A stretch of 35,120 nucleotides of DNA from positions 1 through 35,120 of the forward strand of contig DMSQ01000041.1 of NCBI GenBank assembly GCA_003457135.1, written 5' to 3'. This stretch comes from Prolixibacteraceae bacterium. Its GTDB lineage: Bacteria; Bacteroidota; Bacteroidia; Bacteroidales; Prolixibacteraceae. How positions within the stretch are numbered: position 1 is the stretch's first letter; the number at the start of each line of letters is the position of its first letter. The notes below the pieces were generated by a model that was not told where the DNA came from, did no database searches, and saw only the letters and a list, made by a program, of their open reading frames with translations. The translations under genes and the position numbers were made by a program. Below are positions 1-8,376 of the stretch, piece after piece.

Positions 1-15
1 CGAGCCGCTTCCTAC

Positions 16-139
16 CCGATTAGCAAAATCGGATGAAGAGGAGTTAAAATGCCGAAGGCATGACAGATTTATATCACCACTTCGTGGTTTAAGACAGCTT
101 TATCCAACATTTTCTACAATCATTACAACCTTTCAGGTT
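16..139. repeat. cluster of four short perfect palindromes
   Basis: Four small hairpins lie in 125 bp: CCGATT/AATCGG (16-21 with 27-32), ATGCC-GAA-GGCAT (49-61), ACCAC-TTC-GTGGT (76-88) and AACCT-TTC-AGGTT (127-139). Three of them have a 3-base GAA or TTC loop. No convincing ORF covers them. This looks like intergenic repeat DNA of a REP-like type, but only one copy is present here, so repetition across the genome is inference. The rest of 140-263 is AT-rich with nothing else I can name. Confidence 0.5.
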
Positions 140-263
140 TAAAAATCCAATCCTTGATTCACATTATTCATAAATATGTCGTATTTTTAAACATATTCGG
201 GATCAGTTGATAAAGTTGTGGGGATATTTTTTTTGAATACCAAATTCTTGCGTATTTTTTTTG

Positions 264-330
264 AAAACCTTATTCTGTTTCAACAAACCTTAGTAGCTTT
301 GATTGTTGCCACACTCCACACAACCTTATT
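264..330 (+). repeat. left composite end of the Y1 transposon
   Basis: Contains AAAACCTTATT (264-274), ACCTTAGTAG (287-296) and AACCTTATT (322-330). The last motif ends three bases before the transposase ATG, so the end probably overlaps the transposase promoter or leader. Confidence 0.75.
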
Positions 331-333
331 TGC

Positions 334-771
334 ATGAAGATAGAATTCAATAATTTATATACACATTTTGTGTTCACTACCCTGGGGAGACATCCTATAA
401 TTTCGGAGAAAAGCCGGATCAGGATTGAGAAATATATCACGGGTATTGTCAACAATAATTCATCGAAACTTTATGCCATTTACGCTAACCCAGAACACGT
501 GCACATTCTGGTATCTCGGTCAGCAGACTTGTCAGAAGTAGAGCTTGCCACAATTATTGCAGAAAGTTCTGAAAACTTTATTAATGAAAATAAGCTTGTT
601 CCTGGTTCATTCAAATGGCAACAATGGGCTTCAGCTTTTTCAGTCTCTAAGTCAGATATTGACAGGGTATGTAAATACATCCTGAATCAACCCAAACACC
701 ATAAAAGGATTAGTTTTGCCGAAGAATACGAACAATTCCTGAAACACTATCAGGATACATTGAAGAAATAA
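334..771 (+). CDS. IS200-like/RAYT-like Y1 transposase
   Basis: This 145-residue protein matches the single-domain Y1 transposase family (REP-associated/IS200-like). The HUH motif is visible as EHVHILVS (HVH at about residues 55-57). The candidate nucleophile Tyr lies in CKYILNQPKHHK near residue 114, the position of the conserved YIxNQ motif in this family. The length is normal and no frameshift is visible, so it may be active. The ATG at 334 lies just inside the left end motif and the stop overlaps an AAATAAGGT motif (766-774), so the element is compact. The family cuts and joins single-stranded DNA at hairpin-bearing ends. Whether it is strictly IS200 or RAYT cannot be settled without a tree; the inverted flanking ends favour a RAYT-like behaviour. 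Confidence 0.88.
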   Translation: MKIEFNNLYTHFVFTTLGRHPIISEKSRIRIEKYITGIVNNNSSKLYAIYANPEHVHILVSRSADLSEVELATIIAESSENFINENKLVPGSFKWQQWASAFSVSKSDIDRVCKYILNQPKHHKRISFAEEYEQFLKHYQDTLKK

Positions 772-775
772 GGTA

Positions 776-840
776 AATAAGGTTTAAAATGGGGGTGCTT
801 TGATGGCTACTAAGGTAAACAAAATAAAAAATAAGGTTTT
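776..840 (-). repeat. right composite end of the Y1 transposon
   Basis: Inverted copy of the left end: AATAAGGTT (776-784), CTACTAAGGT (807-816) and AATAAGGTTTT (830-840). The 22-base gap between the first two motifs is identical in length to that of the miniature copy at 3115-3178. Confidence 0.75.
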
Positions 841-976
841 AATCCATTAACTGCTGCTTTCCCACAACTTTTTAAATTGATCCCATATTCGACTGGGCAG
901 AAGGTTGAACTCGGTTGTTATGGCTTTAGAAAAACGTGCCTGAAACATTTTCGGTAAACGACAATATTCTTGAATT

Positions 977-2899
977 ATGCAACCAACTAAGAACACAACT
1001 TTTCTTCGACCTTCAATGACTTTCCGGATTGGTTGTATTGGCCACCGGCCTAACCGATTGGAGGGAGCCAATCAGTTTGTATTATCTAAGGCGCTAAAAC
1101 TCATTTTGGCCAATGCTAAAGACGAGGTATCAAGGATTTGGCAGGCTGATTCCAAATGGTATTCGGGAGATGCCCCTGTTTTGCAGGTTGTGTCGTCGCT
1201 CGCCGAAGGTTCCGACCGTTTAATTGCCGAAGAAGCGATGAAGCTCGGATATTCTTTGAGTTGTCCAATGCCATTTTCCCAACAGGAATTTGAGGCTGAT
1301 TTTGCCCCCGGAAAAGCGCTTGAGCCCGATTCGCTGAACCGTTTCCATAGAATTTTGGATCAGGCAGAACATTCAGTAGGGTTAACCCGTTTCGAACTGA
1401 TTGGCGACCGTAACAAGGAATCGAAGGCGTATAAAGTTTGCGGACAAATGACCTTAAATCAATCTGATCTGCTTCTTGTTGTTTGGGACGGTATTTCTAA
1501 AATGGACATGGGTGGTACCGAAGATATGCTCTTGGAAGCTTTACGGCTGCATGTTCCGGTGATTTGGATAGATGCACGGCCACCTCACGGCTGCATGGTA
1601 TTGGATGAAGCCCACCAGATTCCGGCAACGGATTCAGAAGGTCGCCACGTACCTGCAGGCAGAGAGGATATGGCAGTCTTAACCCAAATTATAACCGGAA
1701 GTCTTGCTTTACCCGGGTATGGTGATTCCGGCAAAAAAGAGGAGAAATCGGCCTACCTACGACTTGCTGATTTTTACGGAGAACGATTGCACAACTGGAA
1801 TGTGGCTTTTTTGTGGAGAATATTCAGCAATCTTATTGGAAAAGGAAAATTGGGTCATGTTCTCAAACGGATCAATTCCGGAGAGCAGTCCCGAACTGTT
1901 CCCATCATTCAAGGATTCGAAAACAAAGATCCGGGTATCAGTCGGGTTGTCCAGTCGAACTTCACCTGTTTCGACCGGTTATCCGGATATTACGGTGATT
2001 TATACCGCAGTGGCTATATACTTTCATTTTTACTTGCTGCTTTTGCGGTTGGCCTGGCATTGTTCCCGGTTGCCGCCGGATGGCTGACCCATGCTAATCA
2101 TATTGGGGAATCTATCATGGTTACGGTTGAATTAATTACGCTTCTGTGTATTCTTGTGCTGGTTTTCCGTAGCCGGTCAAGGAGATGGCATAGCCGCTGG
2201 CTCGATTATCGCCTGGCTGCAGAGTGGATACGGCAGTTAAGGCTACTTGCTCCAATGGGCATGGGAATTCGGGTTCAGGAAACAAGGGGGCACAAAAAAT
2301 CCTATGAGCATCCTTCGGCAACCTGGATGGCATGGTACGTAAAGGCCCTGGAGCGCAACCTCGGACTGCCAAATGCCCGGATTGATAACGTTTATCTCAA
2401 AAAATACCTCGACGATGTGCTTAACCTGGTAAATGACCAGCAAGCCTACCATTCAATCAACGCACACAGCAATCATCAGATTGAAAAACGATTGCACCGG
2501 TCGGGTGTAATTCTCATTGGAGCAACGATTGCCGCCTGTTTGATGCACCTTTTACCTTTACTGAATCCGGAACTTCACTGGCCCGCCGGATTCGCTTATC
2601 TGCTCACCTTTTTATGCGGTTTTTTACCGGCATTGGGAGCCGCGCTTGCCGGGATCAATAACCAGGGAGAGTTTAAAACCCTGGCTAAAACATCTGAATC
2701 CATGCACAATGAATATGCTGCATTATCGGCCGAACTTGCCGAACTGCAAACAGACCTGCAATCCTGTAAAGAAAAGGCTGATGTCCGTTTGTTCAGGAGA
2801 ATAAAAGATGCAACTTACCGGATATCTTATCTAATGATCGAAGAGCTCAGTGATTGGCGGATTACCTATGGCAACCGTCCTTTGGATTTACCGGTATAA
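977..2899 (+). CDS. SLOG-like nucleotide-binding domain fused to a four-TM SLATT-like membrane region
   Basis: The N-terminal part (about 15-245) reads as a Rossmannoid SLOG-like domain. It has the glycine turn GCIGHRP (19-25), the acidic AEGSD (76-80), the strand LLLVVWD (165-171) and the GGTEDM loop (179-184). The second half has hydrophobic segments at about 346-368, 380-398, 510-529 and 537-560. After the second segment comes RWHSRWLDYRLAAEWIRQLR, the Tyr/Ala/Glu-rich cytoplasmic helix typical of SLATT proteins, and a coiled-coil-like tail (570-605) ends the chain. SLOG-SLATT proteins are proposed nucleotide-gated membrane effectors in anti-phage systems; a pore-forming role here is inference. 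The start could also be the ATG at 1016, just before the first strand. The gene stands alone between the full transposon and its miniature copy. Confidence 0.72.
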   Translation: MQPTKNTTFLRPSMTFRIGCIGHRPNRLEGANQFVLSKALKLILANAKDEVSRIWQADSKWYSGDAPVLQVVSSLAEGSDRLIAEEAMKLGYSLSCPMPFSQQEFEADFAPGKALEPDSLNRFHRILDQAEHSVGLTRFELIGDRNKESKAYKVCGQMTLNQSDLLLVVWDGISKMDMGGTEDMLLEALRLHVPVIWIDARPPHGCMVLDEAHQIPATDSEGRHVPAGREDMAVLTQIITGSLALPGYGDSGKKEEKSAYLRLADFYGERLHNWNVAFLWRIFSNLIGKGKLGHVLKRINSGEQSRTVPIIQGFENKDPGISRVVQSNFTCFDRLSGYYGDLYRSGYILSFLLAAFAVGLALFPVAAGWLTHANHIGESIMVTVELITLLCILVLVFRSRSRRWHSRWLDYRLAAEWIRQLRLLAPMGMGIRVQETRGHKKSYEHPSATWMAWYVKALERNLGLPNARIDNVYLKKYLDDVLNLVNDQQAYHSINAHSNHQIEKRLHRSGVILIGATIAACLMHLLPLLNPELHWPAGFAYLLTFLCGFLPALGAALAGINNQGEFKTLAKTSESMHNEYAALSAELAELQTDLQSCKEKADVRLFRRIKDATYRISYLMIEELSDWRITYGNRPLDLPV

Positions 2900-3024
2900 A
2901 AAACCGGTTCTTCACAGAAATGCGTACCTACATATTTGAAAAATTTGATTTTAAGCAAATTTCAGCAAAAGATTCATCAATCGTTTTCACAATGTGATTT
3001 CAAGCTAAAATAGCTTTATTCATA

Positions 3025-3178
3025 AAAACCTTATTTCTATTTAAGCAACCTTAGTAGAAAACATAATCCACGTTGTTTTTTGACCTTATTCGTCTATTTG
3101 TAAATCAATTAGATAATAAGGTTGAAGCTTCTTGCACTATCAATTCTACTTAGGTTTCTTTGGCAAATAGAAGGTTTT
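3025..3178. mobile_element. miniature, transposase-less copy of the Y1 transposon (REPIN/MITE-like)
   Basis: The left half has AAAACCTTATT (3025-3035), ACCTTAGTAG (3048-3057) and GACCTTATT (3082-3090). The right half has AATAAGGTT (3115-3123), CTACTTAGGT (3146-3155) and AAGGTTTT (3171-3178). Motif order and spacing match the ends of the 264-840 element (12 bases, about 25 bases, then 22 and about 12 bases on the right), but the spacer sequences differ and only 24 bases replace the transposase gene. The two halves can pair into one long imperfect hairpin. It is presumably mobilised in trans by the transposase at 334-771. The rest of 2900-3449 is AT-rich intergenic DNA apart from the promoter block at 3369-3449. 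Confidence 0.7.
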
Positions 3179-3368
3179 AAAACAATTCATTTTGCGATAT
3201 CAGGTTTCTCGAATTGAAAATGTCAACTATATTTATCTATAGTTTCCAAAATAAAGAAACAGCAACGCATTATTGTGATGACCCATAATTATAAGCATTT
3301 CAATTACACTAATTTCACTGATCTATTTTCATTCATAAGTTGGAAAGTTCTCGACCCACAAAAAATAA

Positions 3369-3449
3369 TCTTGAAATTCAATGATTTGACCTATAAAATT
3401 CTGTAAATTTGATGTAATAATTCCAGAGGTTCCACTTTAAATTTGGAAT
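3369..3449 (+). promoter_or_regulatory. duplicated promoter/leader block of the first TIR gene
   Basis: About 80 bp directly upstream of this TIR gene is nearly the same as 6120-6200 upstream of the next TIR paralogue, including CTATAAAATTCTGTAAATTT and GTTCCACTTTAAA. It contains TAAATTTG (3404-3411), matching the Bacteroidota -7 box TANNTTTG. The nearest upstream TTG ends 15 bases away, shorter than the usual 19-21, so the -33 element is uncertain. The predicted leader is about 35-40 bases. Confidence 0.55.
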
Positions 3450-5873
3450 ATGGCTTCTGTTCTACCCGGATACGAATACGATATCTTCATCAGCTACCGC
3501 CAGAAAGACAACAAGCACGACGGTTGGGTGACGGAATTTGTTGATAATCTGAAAGGAGAACTCGAATCCTCATTTAAGGAGGAAATAGGTGTTTATTTTG
3601 ATATCAACCCACATGATGGACTGTTAGAGACACATGATGTAGATGCCTCGCTGAAAGAGAAACTGAAATGTCTGGTCTTTATTCCTATCATATCAAGAAC
3701 ATACTGCGATCCAAATTCATTCGCATGGGAACATGAGTTTAAAGCCTTTGTTGAACAAGCTTCACAGGATCAGTTTGGGTTGAAAGTAAAACTCCCCAAT
3801 GGGAATGTTTCGAACCGGGTGCTTCCTGTTCGTATTCATGACCTGGATCATGAAGATAATAAATTATGTGAGTCAGTTCTGGGAGGCGTACTTCGGGGAG
3901 TGGAATTTATTTATAAAGAATCAGGATTTAACAGGCCACTAAAGCCTGATGACGATGAGAAGATTAACCTTAACAAAACAAAGTACCGAAACCAAATAAC
4001 CAAGGTGACTCTTGCAATCAAAGAGATCATTTCGGGATTAAAGGCAGTACCTGCAGTACCGGTAAAGGAAATTACACCCGACAGGGAAAGGCCGGCTGAA
4101 GTTCAGCGTGAAAAGGACCTGATCATGGAAAAGCAACCGGCAAAACGGAAACTGGTCAAATCCGGTAAACGGTTAAAAATTGCCTTCGTCGTGGCTTCAC
4201 TCCTTGTAATCATTTCAGCAACTTTGTTCATCGTCATTAAGCCATTTTCCGACGGAAAAAACAAGCTGGAAAAAACCATTGCCGTTCTTCCGTTTATTGA
4301 CGATAGTCCCGATAAAGGAAATACGTACATCATTAACGGACTTTTTGAAGAAATTCTCGATAAGCTGGAGAAAATAAACGATTTGAAAGTTAAATCGCGG
4401 ACAGCTACTGAAAAATACAGAGATTCAAAACTCAGTATTGGCGAAATTGGCAGGAGTCTGAAAGTGAATTACATACTCGAAGGCAGCGGACAAAAAATTC
4501 AGGATCGGATTAAAATAAGGCTGCAATTAATTGAAGTTCAAAGCGGCAATCATGTCTGGTCGAAACCTTATGTAGAAGAAGTTAATGACGAACGTATTTT
4601 TGAACTTCAGGAAAATGTGGCGCTATCTGTAGCCGATGAATTGAAAGCAATTATTACACCGGAAGAAAAAGAAAAGGTCGCTAAAAAACCCACCGAAAAC
4701 CTGGCCGCTTATAAATTATATCTGCAGGGGCTTGATTATTTAAACGTGCTGAAATACAATGAAAAAAGTGATGAATTGGAAATTAGAAAAGCAAAACATT
4801 TTTTTGAGGAGGCCATAAAACTGGATTCCACATTTGTAGAAGCCTATGTTCGGTTAGGTCATATTTTTATAGACATAATAGGAATAGGGAGGCCTGCCAA
4901 GCTAGATTCAGGCCTGATGATGGCCAATAAAGCTTTGTTGTATAATGAGAAACACGGCTGGGCTTATAGTCTTCGGGGAACTTATTACCTGCGGAAAGGA
5001 ATGTTGGAAAAAGCAAGGAACGAATATGACAAGTCATTTGAATACCAGGATAATAACTATTATGGAACCCATCAAGGAAAATTTTATGTGTTTCTCGGAC
5101 TTGTAGAATTTTACAATGCCTTGAAATCTTATTATAAATATCAGGAACTGAAGCCGGAAGAAATACTCACTAAGCCAGAAATGATAAGGAGAGTTTATGA
5201 GTGTTTTATAAACCTGGGGTATCCTGAAACTGCCCGGAAATACGCCAAACTATTGCTTCAGCAAAATAATGATTCATTACAATATTTGTATAATTTAAGT
5301 CAAATTGAATTGTACTTAGGAAATTTTAAAGCGGTTCTGGATTTTGGACTAAAGATTCAAAAAATGGATACCACACTGACTACCTTGTATCATCTTGGGT
5401 TTTGTTATTTTGCTTTAAAAGATTATACTGAAGCTTACAAATACATTCTCGAAATAGAAAATGAATTGAAGAAGACAGGAAACAAGCAAGGCACAAATCT
5501 ATGGATTGGTTATATCTATCTAAAAAACAACCAGATCAAAAAAGCGGATTACCATTTCGACGGTTCCATAATACTTCTTTTAAAACAACTTGAATCAGAC
5601 CATTTAAATGCACAGTGGAATTATACCTATTTAGACCTTGCTAATATTTATGCAGCAAGGGGCGAAAAAGAAAAGGCAATTAAGAATTTAAAACTGCTAA
5701 AAAACCTCAAAACAAATTATCTCTGGCTGGTATTCGCTTTAAAACATTCGCCCATGCTCGATAATATCCGAAATGAACCTGAATTCGCTGAGGTTTTAAA
5801 AGACGTTGAAGCCAAGTACCAGAAAGAACACGAGCGTGCCGGCGAACTAATAAAGGAATATGAGGGGAAATAA
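3450..5873 (+). CDS. TIR / transmembrane / TolB-N (FlgO-like) / TPR receptor-like protein
   Basis: An 807-residue protein. TIR domain at about 8-160: strand YDIFISYR (10-17), then SRTYCDPNSFAWEHEF, where W93 and E96 sit where TIR NADases carry the conserved W and catalytic Glu. A basic stretch (232-243) precedes one hydrophobic helix (about 244-264), predicting an N-in topology. A TolB-N/FlgO-like domain (KTIAVLPF at 275, LEGSGQ at 343-348, to about 405) and TPR-type helices (about 420-785) follow. TIR would then be cytoplasmic and TolB/TPR periplasmic. The TM-TolB-TPR body is clearly homologous to the HTH protein at 18520-20697; both end with IYAARGEK and later IRNEPE. NADase activity and a defence role are inference from the family. 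Confidence 0.82.
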   Translation: MASVLPGYEYDIFISYRQKDNKHDGWVTEFVDNLKGELESSFKEEIGVYFDINPHDGLLETHDVDASLKEKLKCLVFIPIISRTYCDPNSFAWEHEFKAFVEQASQDQFGLKVKLPNGNVSNRVLPVRIHDLDHEDNKLCESVLGGVLRGVEFIYKESGFNRPLKPDDDEKINLNKTKYRNQITKVTLAIKEIISGLKAVPAVPVKEITPDRERPAEVQREKDLIMEKQPAKRKLVKSGKRLKIAFVVASLLVIISATLFIVIKPFSDGKNKLEKTIAVLPFIDDSPDKGNTYIINGLFEEILDKLEKINDLKVKSRTATEKYRDSKLSIGEIGRSLKVNYILEGSGQKIQDRIKIRLQLIEVQSGNHVWSKPYVEEVNDERIFELQENVALSVADELKAIITPEEKEKVAKKPTENLAAYKLYLQGLDYLNVLKYNEKSDELEIRKAKHFFEEAIKLDSTFVEAYVRLGHIFIDIIGIGRPAKLDSGLMMANKALLYNEKHGWAYSLRGTYYLRKGMLEKARNEYDKSFEYQDNNYYGTHQGKFYVFLGLVEFYNALKSYYKYQELKPEEILTKPEMIRRVYECFINLGYPETARKYAKLLLQQNNDSLQYLYNLSQIELYLGNFKAVLDFGLKIQKMDTTLTTLYHLGFCYFALKDYTEAYKYILEIENELKKTGNKQGTNLWIGYIYLKNNQIKKADYHFDGSIILLLKQLESDHLNAQWNYTYLDLANIYAARGEKEKAIKNLKLLKNLKTNYLWLVFALKHSPMLDNIRNEPEFAEVLKDVEAKYQKEHERAGELIKEYEGK

Positions 5874-6136
5874 TGGATGTATCAGTTTATTCAGGTAAGG
5901 TACAAGAATAAGAAATTCAGGAATATAAGATTGTTGAGAAAAAGGAGCTTCATATCGAAAAATTGGATCAAAAGGAGCACATCAAACCAGAGTGGAAAGT
6001 TAAGTCTAAACAGAGAAAGCCTGATCTGGCAGAAAAACCTCAATTCGGAAATCCAAAATATTTTGGATCGGTGATCTTAATAACCAAAGGGTTATTTTCA
6101 AAATCTCACTTTAAAAATATTCTTGAAATTCAGTGA
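5873..6136 (+). pseudogene. possible small ORF broken by an in-frame stop
   Basis: The ATG at 5873 overlaps the stop of the TIR gene (TAATG). The frame is open for 12 codons, meets TAA at 5909-5911, then stays open for 74 more codons with plausible composition, including IVEKKELHIEKLDQKEH and RKPDLAEKPQFGNPKYFG. The end runs into the duplicated promoter block of the next gene, so the original C-terminus was probably near 6070. It may be a nonsense-inactivated small protein, perhaps of antitoxin size. I do not recognise the family. It is otherwise just spacer between the two TIR genes. Confidence 0.3.
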
Positions 6137-6200
6137 TTTGGCCTATAAAATTCTGTAAATTTGATGTAATAATTTCATGGTTCCACTTTAAAATTGGAAT
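6120..6200 (+). promoter_or_regulatory. duplicated promoter/leader block of the second TIR gene
   Basis: Second copy of the block at 3369-3449, with TAAATTTG at 6156-6163 and the ATG 37 bases beyond it. Retention of the same upstream DNA suggests that the tandem TIR duplication included the promoter, so both genes are probably controlled alike. Confidence 0.55.
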
Positions 6201-8252
6201 ATGGCTTCTTTATTACCCGGTTTCGAATACGACATCTTTATCAGCTACCGACAGAAAGACAACAAGTACGACGGCTGGGTAACTGAGTTTGTTGACCATT
6301 TAAAGCAGGAACTGGAAGCCACCTTTAAAGAAGATATTTCCATTTACTTCGATGTGGATCCGAACGACGGTTTACTTGAGACGCACAACGTTGACAAAAG
6401 CCTGAAAGAAAAACTGAAATGCCTCATCTTCATTCCCATCATCTCCCAAACCTATTGCGACTCAAATAGCTTTGCCTGGCAGCAGGAGTTTTGCGCATTC
6501 AATCAATTGGCAAAGGAAGATCGGTTCGGAAGAGATATCCGGCTGGCCGGCGGAAATGTAGCAAGCCGGATTTTGCCTGTGAAGATTCATGATCTCGATC
6601 AGGAAGACAAAGCGCTTCTGGAAAATGAATTGGGTGGAGTACTGCGGAGTATTGACTTTATTTATAAGTCAGCCGGGGTTAACCGATCCTTGCGGGCTAA
6701 CGAAGATCACCCGCAGGACAATCTCAATAAAACTTACTATCGAGACCAGATAAATAAGGTGGCAAATGCAATCAAAGAGACTATCTCGGGACTGAAATCG
6801 GAACCATCAAAATTTGTTTCTGAACAAAATGAAGTCCTGTCAACTGTAAGGAAACCGGTCGCCCCGGAAAAATCAATTATCGTTCTGCCATTTGAAAATA
6901 TGAGCCCTGACTCTGACCAGGAATATTTCAGTGATGGACTTACTGAAGAAATTATCACTGACCTTTCTCATATCCATAATTTACTCGTAATATCCCGGAG
7001 TTCAGCCATGACATTTAAAGGAACAAAAAAGACGATTCCCGAGATAGCTCAGGCTGTTAATGTTCGATACGTTCTAGAAGGCAGTGTCCGCAAGGCAGGA
7101 AATAATCTCCGGATAACGGCCCAGCTTATAGATTCATTAACCGATACTCATATCTGGGCCGAGAAATATGCAGGTACTCTGGATGATGTTTTTGATATTC
7201 AGGAGAAAGTTGCCGGTTCCATTGCAAGTGAACTTAAATTGAAGCTCACACCCGAGGAAAGAATGAATATTATGGAAAGACCGTTTAAAGATGTCCGGTC
7301 TTTTGAATACTACCTGAGGGCAAAGCAGGAGATCAATAATTTTACGGAAAATTCTTTAAATAAAGCAATTGACTACCTACAAAAAGCGATAAAAATAGAA
7401 GGGGATAATAGCAATCTTTATGGAGAATTGGCTCATGCCTACTATCAAATCTATAATATGGGAATAAGGATCGAAGAGGAGGATTTGGAAAAGGCAAGAG
7501 AATATGTTCGAAAAGCGCTTGACCTGGATAGTGAATCTCCTGATGGACTTTTTGTGTCAGGGCTATTAGAAGGTACAGGTGGTAGTATGTTAATTGGTTT
7601 TTCCCTTTTGAAAAAAGTTCTTCAGCTATCACCTAATCATGCAAATGTTTTAGGATGGATTACTCTTTTATATGCTCTACTTGGAATTACTGAAGCAACT
7701 AATAATTACGTTAAAAGATTGTCACAGGTTGATCCCTTTTTCCCATTTATGAATATTATACCCTCACAGCTCAATATTTACATTGGTGAATTTGAGTTAG
7801 CAGAGGAACAAGCCAGACAATCAGGTTCGGATGATTGGAGTGTTATTTCGAGATTAGAGGCTTTTTTGTATACCGGAAAAGGGAAAGAAGCTTATGATGA
7901 ATTTATCCATTTATCAGAGGGCACTAGAAATAGTTATGTTTTCAAAATAAATATATTACGAATATATGCTTCCCTGCAAAAACAGACAGAAGTTAATCAA
8001 TTGCTGGATGATAGTTTTATATCAAGGGCAAAGAAAGATTTTCAAAGTTCACTCTTTTTTGCCCAGGCATTTGCAATGATAAATTCTAAAGAAGATGCTT
8101 TAGAATGGTTAGAAAATTCGATAAATTACGGTTTTATTAATTACCCCTTTCTCAATGAATATGATCCGTGCCTCAAAAACATTCGGGGAGAAGAGCGCTT
8201 TAAAAAGTTAATGGAAAGGGTAAAATACGAATGGGAGAAATTTAAAGTGTAA
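6201..8252 (+). CDS. soluble TIR / TolB-N (FlgO-like) / TPR protein
   Basis: A 683-residue paralogue of the TIR protein before it. TIR is at about 8-160 with YDIFISYR (10-17) and SQTYCDSNSFAWQQEF; W93 and E96 are kept while E94 becomes Q. A linker of about 50 residues leads straight to the TolB-N/FlgO-like domain: KSIIVLPFENMSPDSDQEYF (224-243), SDGLTEE (244-250), LEGSVRK and a DVFDIQEKVA segment near 330. There is no transmembrane helix, so it should be cytoplasmic. TPR-like helices fill about 365-675. The TolB part is closer to the form fused to adenylate cyclases (the PFxNMSPxxxxxYFxDGLxEE signature) than the preceding protein. Function is unproven; NAD+ cleavage gated by a TPR/TolB sensor is a reasonable inference. 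Confidence 0.82.
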   Translation: MASLLPGFEYDIFISYRQKDNKYDGWVTEFVDHLKQELEATFKEDISIYFDVDPNDGLLETHNVDKSLKEKLKCLIFIPIISQTYCDSNSFAWQQEFCAFNQLAKEDRFGRDIRLAGGNVASRILPVKIHDLDQEDKALLENELGGVLRSIDFIYKSAGVNRSLRANEDHPQDNLNKTYYRDQINKVANAIKETISGLKSEPSKFVSEQNEVLSTVRKPVAPEKSIIVLPFENMSPDSDQEYFSDGLTEEIITDLSHIHNLLVISRSSAMTFKGTKKTIPEIAQAVNVRYVLEGSVRKAGNNLRITAQLIDSLTDTHIWAEKYAGTLDDVFDIQEKVAGSIASELKLKLTPEERMNIMERPFKDVRSFEYYLRAKQEINNFTENSLNKAIDYLQKAIKIEGDNSNLYGELAHAYYQIYNMGIRIEEEDLEKAREYVRKALDLDSESPDGLFVSGLLEGTGGSMLIGFSLLKKVLQLSPNHANVLGWITLLYALLGITEATNNYVKRLSQVDPFFPFMNIIPSQLNIYIGEFELAEEQARQSGSDDWSVISRLEAFLYTGKGKEAYDEFIHLSEGTRNSYVFKINILRIYASLQKQTEVNQLLDDSFISRAKKDFQSSLFFAQAFAMINSKEDALEWLENSINYGFINYPFLNEYDPCLKNIRGEERFKKLMERVKYEWEKFKV

Positions 8253-8267
8253 AATCAAATTTCAACA

Positions 8268-8357
8268 ATGTCAAGCATTATTTCAGGTTTCGAATACGAC
8301 ATCTTCATCAGCTACCGCCAGAAAGACAACAAGTACGACGGTTGGGTAAAGAGTTAA
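8268..8357 (+). pseudogene. 29-codon remnant of a fourth TIR gene
   Basis: ATG at 8268 opens a frame that repeats the first 27 residues of the TIR paralogues (GFEYDIFISYRQKD, then NKYDGWV) and then ends at TAA 8355-8357. Where the others read GGGTAACTGAGTTT, this copy reads GGGTAAAGAGTTAA, so homology stops by a small rearrangement. Nucleotide identity to the other copies over about 60 bases is very high, which points to recent duplication or gene conversion. Confidence 0.8.
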
Positions 8358-8372
8358 GTTTTAATATCTTTG
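8342..8372 (+). promoter_or_regulatory. Bacteroidota-type promoter before the MNT gene
   Basis: TTG (8342-8344), 20 bases, then TATCTTTG (8365-8372): a full match to TTG-N19-21-TANNTTTG. The -33 TTG lies inside the truncated TIR remnant, in its Gly-Trp codons. The MNT ATG is at 8377, so the transcript would have little or no leader. Confidence 0.5.
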
Positions 8373-8376
8373 TTCT

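Larger units (their letters stand above)
264..840 (+). mobile_element. Y1 (HUH) transposon with inverted composite ends, 577 bp
   Basis: A single Y1 transposase gene is flanked by two ends in inverted orientation. Each end has three motifs in the same order: AAAACCTTATT, about 12 bases, ACCTTAGTAG, 22-25 bases, AACCTTATT. The left end is 264-274, 287-296 and 322-330. The right end, as reverse complement, is 840-830, 816-807 and 784-776. Classical IS200/IS605 elements have subterminal hairpins rather than long inverted ends. This layout resembles RAYT genes flanked by inverted REPs, and ACCTTAGTAG contains a GTAG as REPs do. A transposase-less copy lies at 3025-3178. No target duplication is visible, as expected for HUH transposition. 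Confidence 0.75.

Noticed and set aside
480..680. Minus-strand frame inside the Y1 transposase
   Set aside because: Antisense shadow of a gene with intact HUH and Tyr motifs.
5877..6074. 65-codon frame after the first TIR gene
   Set aside because: Arg/Lys/Asn/Ser-rich translation typical of an off-frame reading; the overlapping frame from 5873 looks more protein-like, although broken.
8268..8357. Reading the TIR stub as a functional micropeptide
   Set aside because: It has only the first strand and loop of the TIR fold, and homology ends abruptly with a rearrangement.
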